Shown: positions 45,448 to 55,316 of the stretch, piece by piece
How the letters are laid out: every line of letters begins with the position of its first letter
How positions within the stretch are numbered: position 1 is the stretch's first letter
NCBI RefSeq assembly: GCF_900099655.1
Contig: NZ_FNDC01000016.1
Coordinates: 1 to 64,000, forward strand
Reading direction: 5' to 3'
Origin: Planococcus glaciei
GTDB lineage: Bacteria > Bacillota > Bacilli > Bacillales_A > Planococcaceae
Length of the DNA: 64,000 nucleotides
Made by a program: the position numbers and the translations under genes
The notes under the pieces: model-generated
The model's database searches: none
Told to the model about the DNA's origin: nothing
The model's input: only the letters and a program-made list of their open reading frames with translations

Positions 45448-46377
45448 TTGAGAAAAATTATTGTAGGTTCAAGAAGAAGCAAGCTCGCGTTAACGCAAAC
45501 GGGGCAGTTTATCGATAAATTGAAAGCGTCTGGAGCACCATTTGAATTTGAAATCAAAGAAATCGTTACAAAAGGCGACCGCATTGTAGACGTTACGCTT
45601 TCCAAAGTCGGCGGAAAAGGTTTGTTTGTGAAAGAAATCGAACAGGCTTTGCACGACAAAGAAATCGATTTTGCTGTCCACAGCATGAAAGACATGCCGT
45701 CGGTTCTTCCGGAAGGCTTTGTGATCGGCTGTGTACCGGAACGCGAAGACCCGCGCGACGCTTTTATCTCAAATAACCACGTGAAATTCATGGACCTTCC
45801 GGTAGGGGCAGTTGTCGGAACAAGCAGCCTGCGCCGCAGTTCGCAGCTTTTGTTGATGCGTCCGGACCTGGATATCCAGTGGATCCGCGGCAACATCGAC
45901 ACGCGCCTGGAAAAACTGAAATCCGGCCAGTTTGATGCCATCCTTCTTGCAGCTGCAGGTTTGAAGCGCATGGGCTGGAAAGACGACCTGGTAACGGAAT
46001 TCCTTGAAGTGGAAGACTGCCTGCCAGCGATTGGCCAAGGTGCCCTTGGCATCGAATGCCGCGAAGACGATACGGAATTATTGGAAGCGTTGGCGAAAGT
46101 CAACGACGAAAAAACCGCGTTGGCAGTCCATGCCGAGCGCAAATTCCTTCGCGATATGGACGGCAGCTGCCAAGTGCCGATTGCCGGCTATGCAACAGTT
46201 GCAGACGGTGAAATTTCGTTTACTGGCCTCATTTCTTCTCCGGAAGCGGATGAAGTGTATAAAGAAACAGCCGTGAGCCGCGATCCAATCGAAGCTGGAC
46301 GCTTGGTTGCCGAGCGCATCAGTGCACAAGGCGGATACGAATTAATCCAAAAAGTAAAAGCCGAGAACCATGTGTGA
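45448..46377 (+). CDS. hemC: Porphobilinogen deaminase (hydroxymethylbilane synthase)
   Basis: 309 residues from TTG 45448 (AAGGAAAGG upstream). Motifs [36 protein letters not shown], and the dipyrromethane cofactor Cys in [13 protein letters not shown]. Links four porphobilinogens. Overlaps hemD by 8 bases. Confidence 0.95.
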   Translation: MRKIIVGSRRSKLALTQTGQFIDKLKASGAPFEFEIKEIVTKGDRIVDVTLSKVGGKGLFVKEIEQALHDKEIDFAVHSMKDMPSVLPEGFVIGCVPEREDPRDAFISNNHVKFMDLPVGAVVGTSSLRRSSQLLLMRPDLDIQWIRGNIDTRLEKLKSGQFDAILLAAAGLKRMGWKDDLVTEFLEVEDCLPAIGQGALGIECREDDTELLEALAKVNDEKTALAVHAERKFLRDMDGSCQVPIAGYATVADGEISFTGLISSPEADEVYKETAVSRDPIEAGRLVAERISAQGGYELIQKVKAENHV

Positions 46378-47071
46378 AGCTAATCTTCCTTTAACAGGCG
46401 AAACCATCGTCTTCACCGGTTCCAACGAGCCGCAGGAAGCGGTTGGCTATGCAGAAAAACTGGGTGCCAAAACCCGGTATTTACCGCTCATAGAAACTTC
46501 GGTCCGGCAGTCGCAACTGCCGGATTTCGAACGTTACGACTGGTTAATTTTCACGAGCGGCAACAGCGCAGATGCTTTTTGCCAATTGCGCATCAAGGCG
46601 GATGCCAAGATTGCCGCGGTAGGCGAGAAGACGGCGAGTGTTTTGGAGCAGCATGGCTACACCGTCAGCTTTATGCCAAGCGTCTACAGTGCGGATGTGT
46701 TCATTCAGGAATTCCCGGCTGTTGCCGGCAATGCTGATTGTCTTTTCATCAAAGGGTCGCTCGCCAAAAATACCATTGCATCGATGCCGCTGAAGGTGGA
46801 TGAATGGATTATTTACGAAACGAGCTTTAAAATAGAGAATGCCGAGAAATTAAAAGCCTTAAAAGGCGTAACCGTGATTTTTGCCAGTCCGTCCGCTGTT
46901 ACCGCATACCGCGAAGCCGGCGGGGACTGGTCCCGAATCCGTGTTGCCGCCATCGGGCATGTAACTGAAGCCGCTATCCAGAAAGAAGGCGGAGCGGTGG
47001 ATTTTATTCCGAAGAAATATACGTATATCGAAGTCATCAACGAAATCGCGAAAGGAAGTTTTAACAAATGA
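46370..47071 (+). CDS. hemD: Uroporphyrinogen-III synthase
   Basis: 233 residues. The fold is poorly conserved at sequence level but the [19 protein letters not shown] start, the [13 protein letters not shown] segment and the [14 protein letters not shown] segment are typical. Position between hemC and hemB confirms it. No clear ribosome site; translation is likely coupled to hemC. Confidence 0.9.
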   Translation: MCEANLPLTGETIVFTGSNEPQEAVGYAEKLGAKTRYLPLIETSVRQSQLPDFERYDWLIFTSGNSADAFCQLRIKADAKIAAVGEKTASVLEQHGYTVSFMPSVYSADVFIQEFPAVAGNADCLFIKGSLAKNTIASMPLKVDEWIIYETSFKIENAEKLKALKGVTVIFASPSAVTAYREAGGDWSRIRVAAIGHVTEAAIQKEGGAVDFIPKKYTYIEVINEIAKGSFNK

Positions 47072-48048
47072 CTGATTTGAAATTCAACCGCGGACGCCGC
47101 TTGCGCGGATCTGCCAACCTCCGCTCAATGGTCCGCGAGACAAGCTTGCACAAAGAAGATTTCATTTATCCGATTTTTGTCGTAGAAGGCGAAAACGTCA
47201 AAGAAGAAATTTCGTCCATGCCGGGCGTATTCCATTTTTCATTGGACCGCCTCGGCGAAGAATTGGATGAAGTTGTAGACCTTGGAATTCCCTCCGTTAT
47301 TTTGTTCGGTGTGCCGAATGAAAAAGACGCAGTCGGAACGCAAGCCTACCACGACCACGGCATCACGCAAGAAGCGATCCGCTTTGCCAAACAGCGCCAT
47401 CCGGAATTGGTAGTTATCGCAGATACGTGCCTATGCCAATACACCGACCACGGCCATTGCGGCGTAATTGAAAATGGCGTAATCTTGAACGACGAATCGC
47501 TTGATTTGCTGGCACGTACAGCAGTGTCGCAGGCGAAAGCCGGTGCAGATATCATCGCCCCGTCGAACATGATGGACGGCTTTGTTGCAGCGATCCGCTA
47601 TGGATTGGACCAGGCTGGATTCGAAAACACACCGATTATGAGCTACGGCGTGAAATACGCATCTGCTTACTACGGACCGTTCCGTGAAGCCGCGCACTCC
47701 ACACCGCAATTCGGAGACCGCAAAACTTACCAGATGGACCCGGCGAACCGCTTGGAAGCACTTCGCGAAGCGGGATCGGACATCGAAGAAGGCGCAGATT
47801 TCATGATCGTGAAACCGGCTCTTTCTTACCTCGACATCGTCCGTGAAGTACGCGACAATTTCGATATTCCGATTGTTGCCTACAACGTATCAGGCGAATA
47901 CGCGATGGTCAAAGCGGCTGCTTTGAACGGCTGGGTGGACGAGAAGAAAATGGTTCTTGAGACTTTGCTTAGTATGAAACGGGCAGGAGCAGACATTCTG
48001 ATGACGTACCATGCAAAAGACGCGGCACGTTGGCTGGAGGAGAAATAA
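47068..48048 (+). CDS. hemB: Delta-aminolevulinic acid dehydratase (porphobilinogen synthase)
   Basis: 326 residues. The zinc-binding segment [16 protein letters not shown] has the Cys ligands of zinc-dependent enzymes; the Schiff-base lysines lie in [14 protein letters not shown] and [15 protein letters not shown] overlap with hemD; hemL begins immediately after its stop. Confidence 0.96.
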   Translation: MTDLKFNRGRRLRGSANLRSMVRETSLHKEDFIYPIFVVEGENVKEEISSMPGVFHFSLDRLGEELDEVVDLGIPSVILFGVPNEKDAVGTQAYHDHGITQEAIRFAKQRHPELVVIADTCLCQYTDHGHCGVIENGVILNDESLDLLARTAVSQAKAGADIIAPSNMMDGFVAAIRYGLDQAGFENTPIMSYGVKYASAYYGPFREAAHSTPQFGDRKTYQMDPANRLEALREAGSDIEEGADFMIVKPALSYLDIVREVRDNFDIPIVAYNVSGEYAMVKAAALNGWVDEKKMVLETLLSMKRAGADILMTYHAKDAARWLEEK

Positions 48049-49335
48049 ATGGGATACGAAAATTCGATTGCAGCATTCACAGAAGCGAAAAAATTAATGC
48101 CAGGCGGCGTCAACTCGCCGGTCCGTGCATTCAAATCCGTTAACATGGATCCGATTTTCATGGCATCCGGCAGCGGCGCAACGATTACAGACATCGACGG
48201 CAACACCTACATCGACTACGTCTTGTCTTGGGGGCCGCTGATTTTGGGCCATTCCCATCCGGAAGTTGTCAAAGCGATCCAGGAAGTGGCTGTATCTGGA
48301 ACAAGTTTCGGCGCACCGACTTTGCTTGAAAACGAACTCGCGAAACTTGTGATGGAACGTGTTCCTTCTATTGAAATGGTGCGCATGGTGTCTTCCGGTA
48401 CGGAAGCGACGATGAGTGCATTGCGCGTGGCACGCGGCTATACCGGCCGCAATAAAATCCTGAAATTTGAAGGCTGCTACCACGGCCATGCGGATAGCTT
48501 ATTGATCAAAGCAGGATCCGGTGTTGCGACGCTCGGATTGCCGGACTCACCAGGGGTCCCGGCATCGGTTGCGGCGAACACGATTACCGTTCCGTACAAT
48601 GATTTGGAAAGCGTGCGTATGGCATTCAAAGAGTTCGGCGACGATATCGCGGCTGTCATTGTGGAGCCGGTTGCCGGCAACATGGGCGTCGTGCCACCAA
48701 AAGACGGCTTCCTGCAGGAACTGCGCAATTTGACGACTGAATTCGGCACGATCTTGATCTTTGATGAAGTCATGACCGGTTTCCGTGTCGGCTACAACTG
48801 TGCACAAGGCCATTTCGGTGTAACGCCGGATATGACGTGCCTAGGGAAAGTGATCGGCGGCGGCCTTCCGGTTGGCGCATTCGGCGGCAAACGCGAAATC
48901 ATGCAGCAAGTGGCGCCAAGCGGCTCGATTTACCAGGCTGGCACACTGTCGGGCAACCCGCTAGCCATGACGGCAGGCTACGAAACTTTGTCCCGTTTGA
49001 CTGAAGAAACGTACGAAACTTTCGTCCAGCGCGGCGATCAGCTTGAAGCCGGTTTCCGTGCAGCGGCTGAGAAATACAACATCCCGCATACCGTGAACCG
49101 CGCCGGTTCGATGATCGGCTTCTTCTTTACGAATGAAGACGTTGTCGACTTCGACTCAGCGAAAACATCGGACACGGAATTGTTCGCAGACTACTACCGC
49201 TTGATGGCGGAAGAAGGCATTTTCCTGCCGCCTTCTCAGTTCGAGGGCATGTTCCTGTCAGCAGCGCATACCGAAGAACATATCGCGAAAACAGTGGAAG
49301 CTTTCCATACCGTATTTGCGAAATTAGCGAGATAA
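48049..49335 (+). CDS. hemL: Glutamate-1-semialdehyde 2,1-aminomutase
   Basis: 428 residues, PLP fold type I. The PLP lysine is in [18 protein letters not shown]; ligand motif [11 protein letters not shown]. Converts glutamate-1-semialdehyde to aminolevulinate. Final gene of the operon; spoVID, which follows in B. subtilis, is absent. Confidence 0.96.
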   Translation: MGYENSIAAFTEAKKLMPGGVNSPVRAFKSVNMDPIFMASGSGATITDIDGNTYIDYVLSWGPLILGHSHPEVVKAIQEVAVSGTSFGAPTLLENELAKLVMERVPSIEMVRMVSSGTEATMSALRVARGYTGRNKILKFEGCYHGHADSLLIKAGSGVATLGLPDSPGVPASVAANTITVPYNDLESVRMAFKEFGDDIAAVIVEPVAGNMGVVPPKDGFLQELRNLTTEFGTILIFDEVMTGFRVGYNCAQGHFGVTPDMTCLGKVIGGGLPVGAFGGKREIMQQVAPSGSIYQAGTLSGNPLAMTAGYETLSRLTEETYETFVQRGDQLEAGFRAAAEKYNIPHTVNRAGSMIGFFFTNEDVVDFDSAKTSDTELFADYYRLMAEEGIFLPPSQFEGMFLSAAHTEEHIAKTVEAFHTVFAKLAR

Positions 49336-49344
49336 TATGAATTT

Positions 49345-49379
49345 AAGCCCGGCCGCTTCGATAGCGTCCGGGCTTTTTT
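49345..49379 (+). terminator. Terminator of the hem operon
   Basis: AAGCCCGG and CCGGGCTT with CGC/GCG inside, then T-run. Confidence 0.92.
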
Positions 49380-49396
49380 GTATGGAATTAGGGGTG

Positions 49397-49471
49397 AGTG
49401 ATCATAGAAGCGCGGTAAGTGATCATAGACTATGGCGGAGTGATCATAGAACGCCGATAAGCGCTCATAGA
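49397..49471. repeat. Array 3: four AGTGATCATAGA cores at exact 21-bp period
   Basis: AGTGATCATAGA starts at 49397, 49418 and 49439; the fourth, AGCGCTCATAGA, at 49460. Nine variable bases separate them. It lies just after the hem terminator. Different core from arrays 1 and 2 but the same architecture. Confidence 0.88.
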
Positions 49472-49530
49472 ATCGGTCTTTCGTCCTCAGGCCAATCAAA
49501 ACTAAGCATTTTTCTAGCTCTAGCGACGCG

Positions 49531-49582
49531 GTTGCCGCAAGTAAATCGGCTTTTTCGCTTTTCGCTTGCGAAAAGCCGGCAT
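49531..49582. repeat. Palindrome element beside array 3
   Basis: GCTTTTCGC-TT-GCGAAAAGC at 49557-49576, within a 52-base stretch similar to 42662-42713. Confidence 0.8.
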
Positions 49583-49713
49583 CCCTAATCTTTTCGGTTT
49601 TGAATCAAAGAAAAATCCCGGTCCGCTGAAAGATTTTCTCTCAATTGCAAGATTTCAGGCACCATTTCCTGTACGATAGAAAGTAACAGTATTTCGGAAG
49701 GCGAAAGGCAGGG

Positions 49714-50769
49714 ATGCAGATGTACATATTCTTAAGGACAGCTGGGATTGCCGCGCTTGCCGGCTGGCTGTTCGAAACGCTCGGCATTTTCTTGCCGTGG
49801 CTGCTCGGGCCGATGTTTACCATATTGCTGATCAGCCAATTTACGAGCCTCAAATTGTTTTGGCCCAAATCACTGCGCACTGCGGGGCTGATCCTGCTCG
49901 GCGTCCAGATCGGTTCGTCGTTTACACGCGATGCAGTCCTATTAATGTGGCTCGATTTGCCGTATATGGCGTTCATGACGATTTCGGTCGTTTCCTTGTC
50001 GATAGCGCTTGGACTCCTGTTCAAGAGGATGGTCAATGAAAGCTTGGCGACGAGCCTGCTTGGATCGATTCCCGGAGGCCTTGCGCAGATGGTCGTCATC
50101 GCGGAAGACATCCCTTCGGCAAACCTCACTGTCGTAACGATGATGCAGACCATCCGGATTTTCATGGTGGTGACGATCGTTCCGTTTCTGACGGTATTCT
50201 TGACAGGAAGGGAACAAAGCGAACTCACCGTGCAGGCATTCACGTTTGCGCCAACGGCCGTGCTTATCGGATTGCTCGTCGGCGTCTTCTTGTATTTCGG
50301 CATGAAGCGAGTTGGCTTCCCGGCTGCAGAAATCCTCGCACCGATTTTGACGCTGGCCATTGTCCAGACGGTGACAGGGGATATCTTGATCGATATTCCG
50401 TACTGGCTGACTGCCTTTGCCCAAATCTGCATCGGCGCGAGCCTCGGCTTGCAGATGGAAGGGATTGGGGAGAAGTTGACGGTGCGCCTGGGGGCAGCGA
50501 TTGTTCTCAACAATGTGCTGCTCATCAGTTTTACGGCATTTATTGCCTACCTGCTTGCCAAATGGCTGCCGGATTACATCTTTCTTGATTTCTTTTTGAG
50601 TGCTGCACCGGGCGGCATTGCGGAAATGGCGATTACAGCGCTGGCGACCGGCGGGGACGTCGCGCTCATCACCAGTTTCCAATTGTTTCGGCTGTTTTTT
50701 ATTTTGCTCGTGGCGTCGCCGATTGTTGCCTATATTGTGAAAAAACTTGACGCTAAAAGCGGAGCTTGA
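49714..50769 (+). CDS. AbrB-family (PF05145) membrane protein
   Basis: 351 residues with about ten hydrophobic segments in two similar halves; repeated motifs are LLGSIPGGLAQMVVIAED and LSAAPGGIAEMAITALATGG, the hallmark of the AbrB/putative ammonia monooxygenase membrane family. Substrate unknown. It occupies the hemL-valS gap where B. subtilis has spoVID and ysxE. The valS promoter overlaps its end. Confidence 0.83.
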   Translation: MQMYIFLRTAGIAALAGWLFETLGIFLPWLLGPMFTILLISQFTSLKLFWPKSLRTAGLILLGVQIGSSFTRDAVLLMWLDLPYMAFMTISVVSLSIALGLLFKRMVNESLATSLLGSIPGGLAQMVVIAEDIPSANLTVVTMMQTIRIFMVVTIVPFLTVFLTGREQSELTVQAFTFAPTAVLIGLLVGVFLYFGMKRVGFPAAEILAPILTLAIVQTVTGDILIDIPYWLTAFAQICIGASLGLQMEGIGEKLTVRLGAAIVLNNVLLISFTAFIAYLLAKWLPDYIFLDFFLSAAPGGIAEMAITALATGGDVALITSFQLFRLFFILLVASPIVAYIVKKLDAKSGA

Positions 50770-50776
50770 GTATAAT
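50747..50776 (+). promoter_or_regulatory. Promoter of valS
   Basis: TTGACG (50747-50752), 18-base spacer, TATAAT (50771-50776), overlapping the previous stop codon. Confidence 0.8.
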
Positions 50777-50799
50777 GGATGAAAGTATATATTTGATGC

Positions 50800-51030
50800 G
50801 TTGATGAGGATAGTAGAATGTGCGTACATTTCAGAGAGAAAACCGAGTGGTGAGAGGTTTTCATGAACCAGCATTTGAATGTCACCTCGGAGCAGTTCCC
50901 GTGAAAGTTGAGTAGTGGGAACCGGATGTGAAATCCGTTATCGAACTTGAGAGCCAGGTTTATTTTGACTTGTGCATAAAGGTGGTACCGCGAACAACTC
51001 CTTCGTCCTTTTACAGACGAAGGGGTTTTT
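50800..51030 (+). promoter_or_regulatory. T-box leader, Val-specific, controlling valS
   Basis: T-box AAAGGTGGTACCGCG (50978-50992). Terminator CTCCTTCGTC with GACGAAGGGG (ending near 51025), then a T-run. Specifier GTC (Val) at 50881-50883 in TGAATGTCACC, the same context as the Phe specifier of pheS. Confidence 0.93.
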
Positions 51031-51084
51031 TTATTTTCCGGGAAGCCTTCTCTCAAGGCAACACAAACAAAAGGAGGAATTTCA

Positions 51085-53736
51085 ATGACTGAACAAACGC
51101 CGACAACACCGCAAATGCCGACGAAGTACGACCCGAAAGTGATTGAAAAAGGCCGTTATGAGTGGTGGATCAACAACAAATTCTTTGAAGCGAAACCCGA
51201 AAGCGGCAAGACACCGTATACGATTGTGATTCCGCCGCCGAACGTTACCGGCAAACTTCACCTGGGCCACGCGTGGGATACAACGCTGCAGGACATCATG
51301 ACACGCATGAAGCGCATGCAAGGATTTGACGCGCTATGGCTTCCGGGAATGGACCATGCCGGAATTGCCACACAGGCAAAAGTAGAAGGCAAGCTGAAAG
51401 AAGAAGGGAAATCCCGCTACGATTTAGGGCGCGAGAAATTCCTGGAAGAGTCGTGGAAATGGAAAGACGAGTATGCGGGGCATATCCGTGAGCAATGGTC
51501 GAAACTGGGCCTTGGGCTTGATTACTCCCGTGAACGTTTTACACTGGACGCCGGCTTGTCGGATGCGGTTAAGGAAGTATTCGTAAAACTTTATGAAAAG
51601 AAACTGATCTACCGCGGCAAATACATCATCAACTGGGATCCGGCGACAAAAACCGCGATTTCAGATATTGAAGTTATCTACAAAGATGTACAAGGTGCGT
51701 TCTACCATATGCGCTACCCGCTAACAGACGGTTCCGGCTATATCGAAATCGCGACAACGCGTCCCGAAACGATGCTTGGCGATACGGCGGTAGCGGTTCA
51801 TCCGAAAGACGAGCGCTACCAGCACTTGATCGGCAAGAAGGTAACCCTTCCAATTATCGGCCGCGAAATGGAAATCGTGGCAGACGATTACGTAGACATG
51901 GAATTCGGAAGCGGCGCCGTGAAAATTACTCCGGCACACGACCCGAATGACTTTGAAATCGGCAATCGCCACAGCCTGGAACGCGTGTTGATCATGCATG
52001 AAGACGGCACGATGAACGAAAATGCCGGCAAATATGAAGGCATGGACCGCTTCGAATGCCGCAAGCAAATCGTTAAAGACCTGCAGGACATGGAAGTTTT
52101 ATTCAAAATCGAAGAGCATTTGCATTCGGTTGGGCATTCGGAACGCAGCGGGGCAGTGGTAGAGCCTTATCTGTCGACACAATGGTTCGTAGACATGAAG
52201 CCATTGGCACAACAGGCGATTGACTTGCAGCACGGCGAAGAAGGCGTCAATTTCGTACCGGACCGTTTCGAAAAAACTTACCTGCACTGGATGGAAAACA
52301 TCCGCGATTGGTGCATTTCTCGCCAATTGTGGTGGGGCCATCAGATTCCGGCTTGGTACCATAACGAAACCGGTGAAATCTATGTAGGAATGGAAGCTCC
52401 GGCAGACGCTGAAAACTGGACGCAGGACGAAGACGTACTTGATACGTGGTTCTCATCCGCGCTATGGCCGTTCTCGACGCTCGGCTGGCCGGAAGAAACC
52501 GACGATTTGAAACGCTATTACCCGACAGATGCCTTGGTTACCGGCTACGACATCATCAACTTCTGGGTATCGCGCATGATTTTCCAGGCACTTGAATTCA
52601 CTGAAGAAAAACCGTTCAAAGACGTATTGATCCACGGCTTGGTGCGCGACGCCGAAGGACGCAAAATGTCGAAATCGCTCGGCAACGGCGTTGACCCGAT
52701 GGACGTTATTGCGGAATACGGCGCGGATTCGCTTCGCTACTTCCTGGCAACGGCTTCTAGCCCGGGGCAGGACCTTCGCTTCTCAATGGAGAAAGTGGAA
52801 TCCATCTGGAACTTTGCGAATAAAATCTGGAACGCTTCCCGTTTTGCGTTGATGAACATGGACGGCATGACGTACGAGGAAATCGATCTTTCCGGCAAAC
52901 GTTCAGTAGCTGATTCTTGGATCCTGACCCGTTTGAATGAAACCATCGAACAAGTGACGCATCTTGCGGAACGCTACGAGTTCGGTGAAGTGGGCCGCTC
53001 GCTTTACAACTTTATCTGGGATGATTTCTGTGACTGGTACATCGAAATGGCGAAATTGCCGTTATACGGCGAAGACGAAGACGCGAAGAAAATGACGCGT
53101 TCAGTTCTCGCTTACGTACTTGATAACACAATGCGTTTGTTGCATCCGTTCATGCCATTCATCACTGAGGAAATCTGGCAGAACTTGCCGCACGAAGGTG
53201 AATCGATTACGGTTGCCGCTTGGCCGACAGTGGACGAATCGCTGACTGACCAAAGCCAGTCGTCAAGCATGAAACTGTTGATGGACATCATCACTGCTGT
53301 TCGCACGATCCGTGCAGAAGTTCAGTCGCCGATGAGCAAGAAAGTGGCATTGACGATTTCAGCGAAAGACGTTGATACTCACGCGGTTCTTAAAGCGAAC
53401 GCCGCTTACATCGAACGTTTCTGCAACCCGGAAACTTTGACGATCGGCGAAAACATCGAAGCACCGGAAAAATCAATGTCCGCCGTTGTATCGGGTGCCG
53501 AGTTGTTTATGCCACTTGAAGGCTTGATCGACATCGACGCAGAACTTGCCCGTCTAAACAAAGAACTTGAGAAATGGGCAAAAGAAGTGAAACTCGTTCA
53601 AGGCAAACTATCGAACGAACGCTTTGTTTCCAAAGCGCCGGAAGCTGTAGTCGCGGAAGAACGCAAAAAAGAAGCCGACTACTTGGAGAAACACGCCACA
53701 GTCGAAAAACGCATTGAAGAATTGAAAAACCTATAA
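51085..53736 (+). CDS. valS: Valyl-tRNA synthetase
   Basis: 883 residues. Class I HIGH motif as HLGHAWDTT, the CP1 editing domain, KMSKS as [11 protein letters not shown], tryptophan-rich anticodon domain and the C-terminal coiled coil typical of ValRS. AAAGGAGGA lies upstream. folC, which follows directly in B. subtilis, is about 4.7 kb away here. Confidence 0.97.
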   Translation: MTEQTPTTPQMPTKYDPKVIEKGRYEWWINNKFFEAKPESGKTPYTIVIPPPNVTGKLHLGHAWDTTLQDIMTRMKRMQGFDALWLPGMDHAGIATQAKVEGKLKEEGKSRYDLGREKFLEESWKWKDEYAGHIREQWSKLGLGLDYSRERFTLDAGLSDAVKEVFVKLYEKKLIYRGKYIINWDPATKTAISDIEVIYKDVQGAFYHMRYPLTDGSGYIEIATTRPETMLGDTAVAVHPKDERYQHLIGKKVTLPIIGREMEIVADDYVDMEFGSGAVKITPAHDPNDFEIGNRHSLERVLIMHEDGTMNENAGKYEGMDRFECRKQIVKDLQDMEVLFKIEEHLHSVGHSERSGAVVEPYLSTQWFVDMKPLAQQAIDLQHGEEGVNFVPDRFEKTYLHWMENIRDWCISRQLWWGHQIPAWYHNETGEIYVGMEAPADAENWTQDEDVLDTWFSSALWPFSTLGWPEETDDLKRYYPTDALVTGYDIINFWVSRMIFQALEFTEEKPFKDVLIHGLVRDAEGRKMSKSLGNGVDPMDVIAEYGADSLRYFLATASSPGQDLRFSMEKVESIWNFANKIWNASRFALMNMDGMTYEEIDLSGKRSVADSWILTRLNETIEQVTHLAERYEFGEVGRSLYNFIWDDFCDWYIEMAKLPLYGEDEDAKKMTRSVLAYVLDNTMRLLHPFMPFITEEIWQNLPHEGESITVAAWPTVDESLTDQSQSSSMKLLMDIITAVRTIRAEVQSPMSKKVALTISAKDVDTHAVLKANAAYIERFCNPETLTIGENIEAPEKSMSAVVSGAELFMPLEGLIDIDAELARLNKELEKWAKEVKLVQGKLSNERFVSKAPEAVVAEERKKEADYLEKHATVEKRIEELKNL

Positions 53737-53742
53737 AATGGC

Positions 53743-53775
53743 AAACCGCTTTCCTTCGGGAGAGCGGTTTTTTAT
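53743..53775 (+). terminator. Terminator of valS
   Basis: AAACCGCT and AGCGGTTT then T-run. Confidence 0.9.
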
Positions 53776-53809
53776 ATGCGGATCGTCTAGCTTGCGAAGC
53801 TGGTTATCG

Positions 53810-53928
53810 TTAACCGGTGTTTTTAGGATTTCTATCGAAGTTTTTGATGTCTCTATCGGCATTATCAAAGTTCTTATCGCAGTTTTAACATTTTCTATCG
53901 ATGTTTCCAAGATTTTTTTCGAACTTTT
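53810..53928. repeat. Array 4: about six TCTATCGAAGTTTT-like cores at exact 21-bp period
   Basis: Core TCTATCGAAGTTTT; its ATCG falls at 53834, 53855, 53876 and 53897, exactly 21 apart. Degenerate copies at both ends keep the phase (ACCG at 53813, TTCG at 53918). Between the valS terminator and the TetR promoter. No GCTTTTCGC palindrome nearby. Confidence 0.82.
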
Positions 53929-53943
53929 CCCGATACGCGAAGA

Positions 53944-53998
53944 TTGACACCTGCAAACCCATTTGCTATATTTATACCTGACGAACGGTCGGAAGGTG
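53944..53998 (+). promoter_or_regulatory. Promoter and probable operator of the TetR-SMR operon
   Basis: TTGACA (53944-53949), 17-base spacer, TATATT (53967-53972). Just downstream, CTGACGAACGGTCGGAAGG resembles operators of QacR/AcrR-like TetR repressors. Confidence 0.75.
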
Positions 53999-54010
53999 GT
54001 CGGAGAATTT

Positions 54011-54592
54011 ATGACAGTCAACCAATTAAAAGAAGCGGCGCTGAACCGCTTTGCTGAACATGGCTATGAAGGGACCTCGATGGCGCATATTGCGGAAGCG
54101 GTCGGCATCAAGAAGCAGTCGATCTACGCCCACTTTAAAGGGAAAGACGAATTGTTCCTTCAGGTGTCAAACGACGTAGTAGAGAACGAACTCGCTTCCA
54201 TTACGGAATTCATTGAACAAAACCAGACAAAACCGATCAAGGAATTTCTATACGATTTTCTCGTGCACCATAAAATCCGCTACGAACAAAATGCGGATAC
54301 GAAGTTCTGGTTGCGCAATTCCTTTTTCCCGCCGGCCCACCTGTACGAGGAAGTGATGAAAAAGGTCTATCTGTATCTCGATACGCTCGAAGATCAGCTG
54401 GAGCCGATTCTGGAAAATGCGGTAAAAGAAGGGCAGCTTGATGCGTCAATTGATGTAAAGCGGGCAACCGCGGCATTTCTCGGCGTACTGGACGGCATAT
54501 TTGTGGAAATGCTGTACGGCGGGCCGGAGCGGCTGAATAAAAGATTGGACGCTTCCTGGCATTTCTATTGGCGCGGCATATCGAAAGTTTGA
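54011..54592 (+). CDS. TetR-family repressor of the SMR exporter
   Basis: 193 residues from ATG 54011 (GGTCGGAG upstream); the longer frame covers the promoter. HTH at about 10-50 (TSMAHIAEAVGIKKQSIYAHFKGKDELF). It leads a three-gene operon with two SMR subunits, so it probably senses their substrate or a related cation. Confidence 0.87.
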   Translation: MTVNQLKEAALNRFAEHGYEGTSMAHIAEAVGIKKQSIYAHFKGKDELFLQVSNDVVENELASITEFIEQNQTKPIKEFLYDFLVHHKIRYEQNADTKFWLRNSFFPPAHLYEEVMKKVYLYLDTLEDQLEPILENAVKEGQLDASIDVKRATAAFLGVLDGIFVEMLYGGPERLNKRLDASWHFYWRGISKV

Positions 54593-54614
54593 AGAGAGTT
54601 ATGGAGGAAAAGAT

Positions 54615-54956
54615 ATGAATTTGCATTGGATACTCGTAATCGCGGCGGGCATAATTGAAATATTATGGGCGACCGGATTGAAATACGCGAACTCTTGGAT
54701 GGAATGGGTGGGCGTCGCGGTCCTCATTTACATTTCATTCGTCGTACTTTTAAAAGCGCTGGAAAAAGTGCCGGTCGCTACAGCATATGCGGTATTTACC
54801 GGAATCGGGACCGCCGGAACGGTCATCGTAGAAATGGTCGTTTTCGGTGAGCCGTTCAGTTGGACAAAAGTGTTCTTCATCAGCATGCTGCTGGCGGGCG
54901 TTCTCGGACTGAAACTTGTGACTGCAGATCCCGAAAAGAAAGAAGAGGTAATTTAA
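54615..54956 (+). CDS. SMR-family exporter subunit (YkkC/Gdx-like)
   Basis: 113 residues, four helices. The essential Glu15 is in GIIEILWATGLK; the signature VATAYAVFTGIGTAGTVIVE aligns with B. subtilis YkkC. YkkCD-type pairs export guanidinium compounds or cationic drugs. AGGAAAAG upstream; the partner starts 2 bases after the stop. Confidence 0.88.
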   Translation: MNLHWILVIAAGIIEILWATGLKYANSWMEWVGVAVLIYISFVVLLKALEKVPVATAYAVFTGIGTAGTVIVEMVVFGEPFSWTKVFFISMLLAGVLGLKLVTADPEKKEEVI

Positions 54957-54957
54957 T

Positions 54958-55272
54958 ATGGCTTGGGTATACTTGATATTAGCCGGCTTGTTTGAAGTGG
55001 TGGGTGTGATCGGCATGAACCGTGTCGTCAAACACAAAAAGCTCTCCTCCTATGTCATCCTGATCGGAGGATTCATCGTCAGCTTCACCTTGCTCGGGCA
55101 GGCAATGGAAACCTTGCCGATGGGCATTGCGTACGCGGTCTGGACCGGCATCGGAACGGTTGGCGGCACGCTGCTCGGCATGTTCGTTTACGGCGAATCA
55201 AAAGACTGGAAGCGCATCGCCTTTATCGCCATGATTGTCGCGGCGGTCGTCGGGCTGCGGCTGACTTCTTAA
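54958..55272 (+). CDS. SMR-family exporter subunit (YkkD/Gdx-like)
   Basis: 104 residues, four helices, Glu13 in GLFEVVGVIGMN and signature METLPMGIAYAVWTGIGTVG as in YkkD. It probably forms an antiparallel heterodimer with the preceding subunit. No guanidine riboswitch is visible; control appears to be by the TetR protein. Confidence 0.88.
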   Translation: MAWVYLILAGLFEVVGVIGMNRVVKHKKLSSYVILIGGFIVSFTLLGQAMETLPMGIAYAVWTGIGTVGGTLLGMFVYGESKDWKRIAFIAMIVAAVVGLRLTS

Positions 55273-55278
55273 TAAATG

Positions 55279-55316
55279 AAAAGTGGTCCTGGAACGAATT
55301 CCAGGACCACTTTTTT
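55279..55316. terminator. Bidirectional terminator between the SMR operon and adh
   Basis: AAGTGGTCCTGG and CCAGGACCACTT with T-runs on both sides; serves the convergent plus-strand SMR operon and minus-strand dehydrogenase. Confidence 0.9.
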
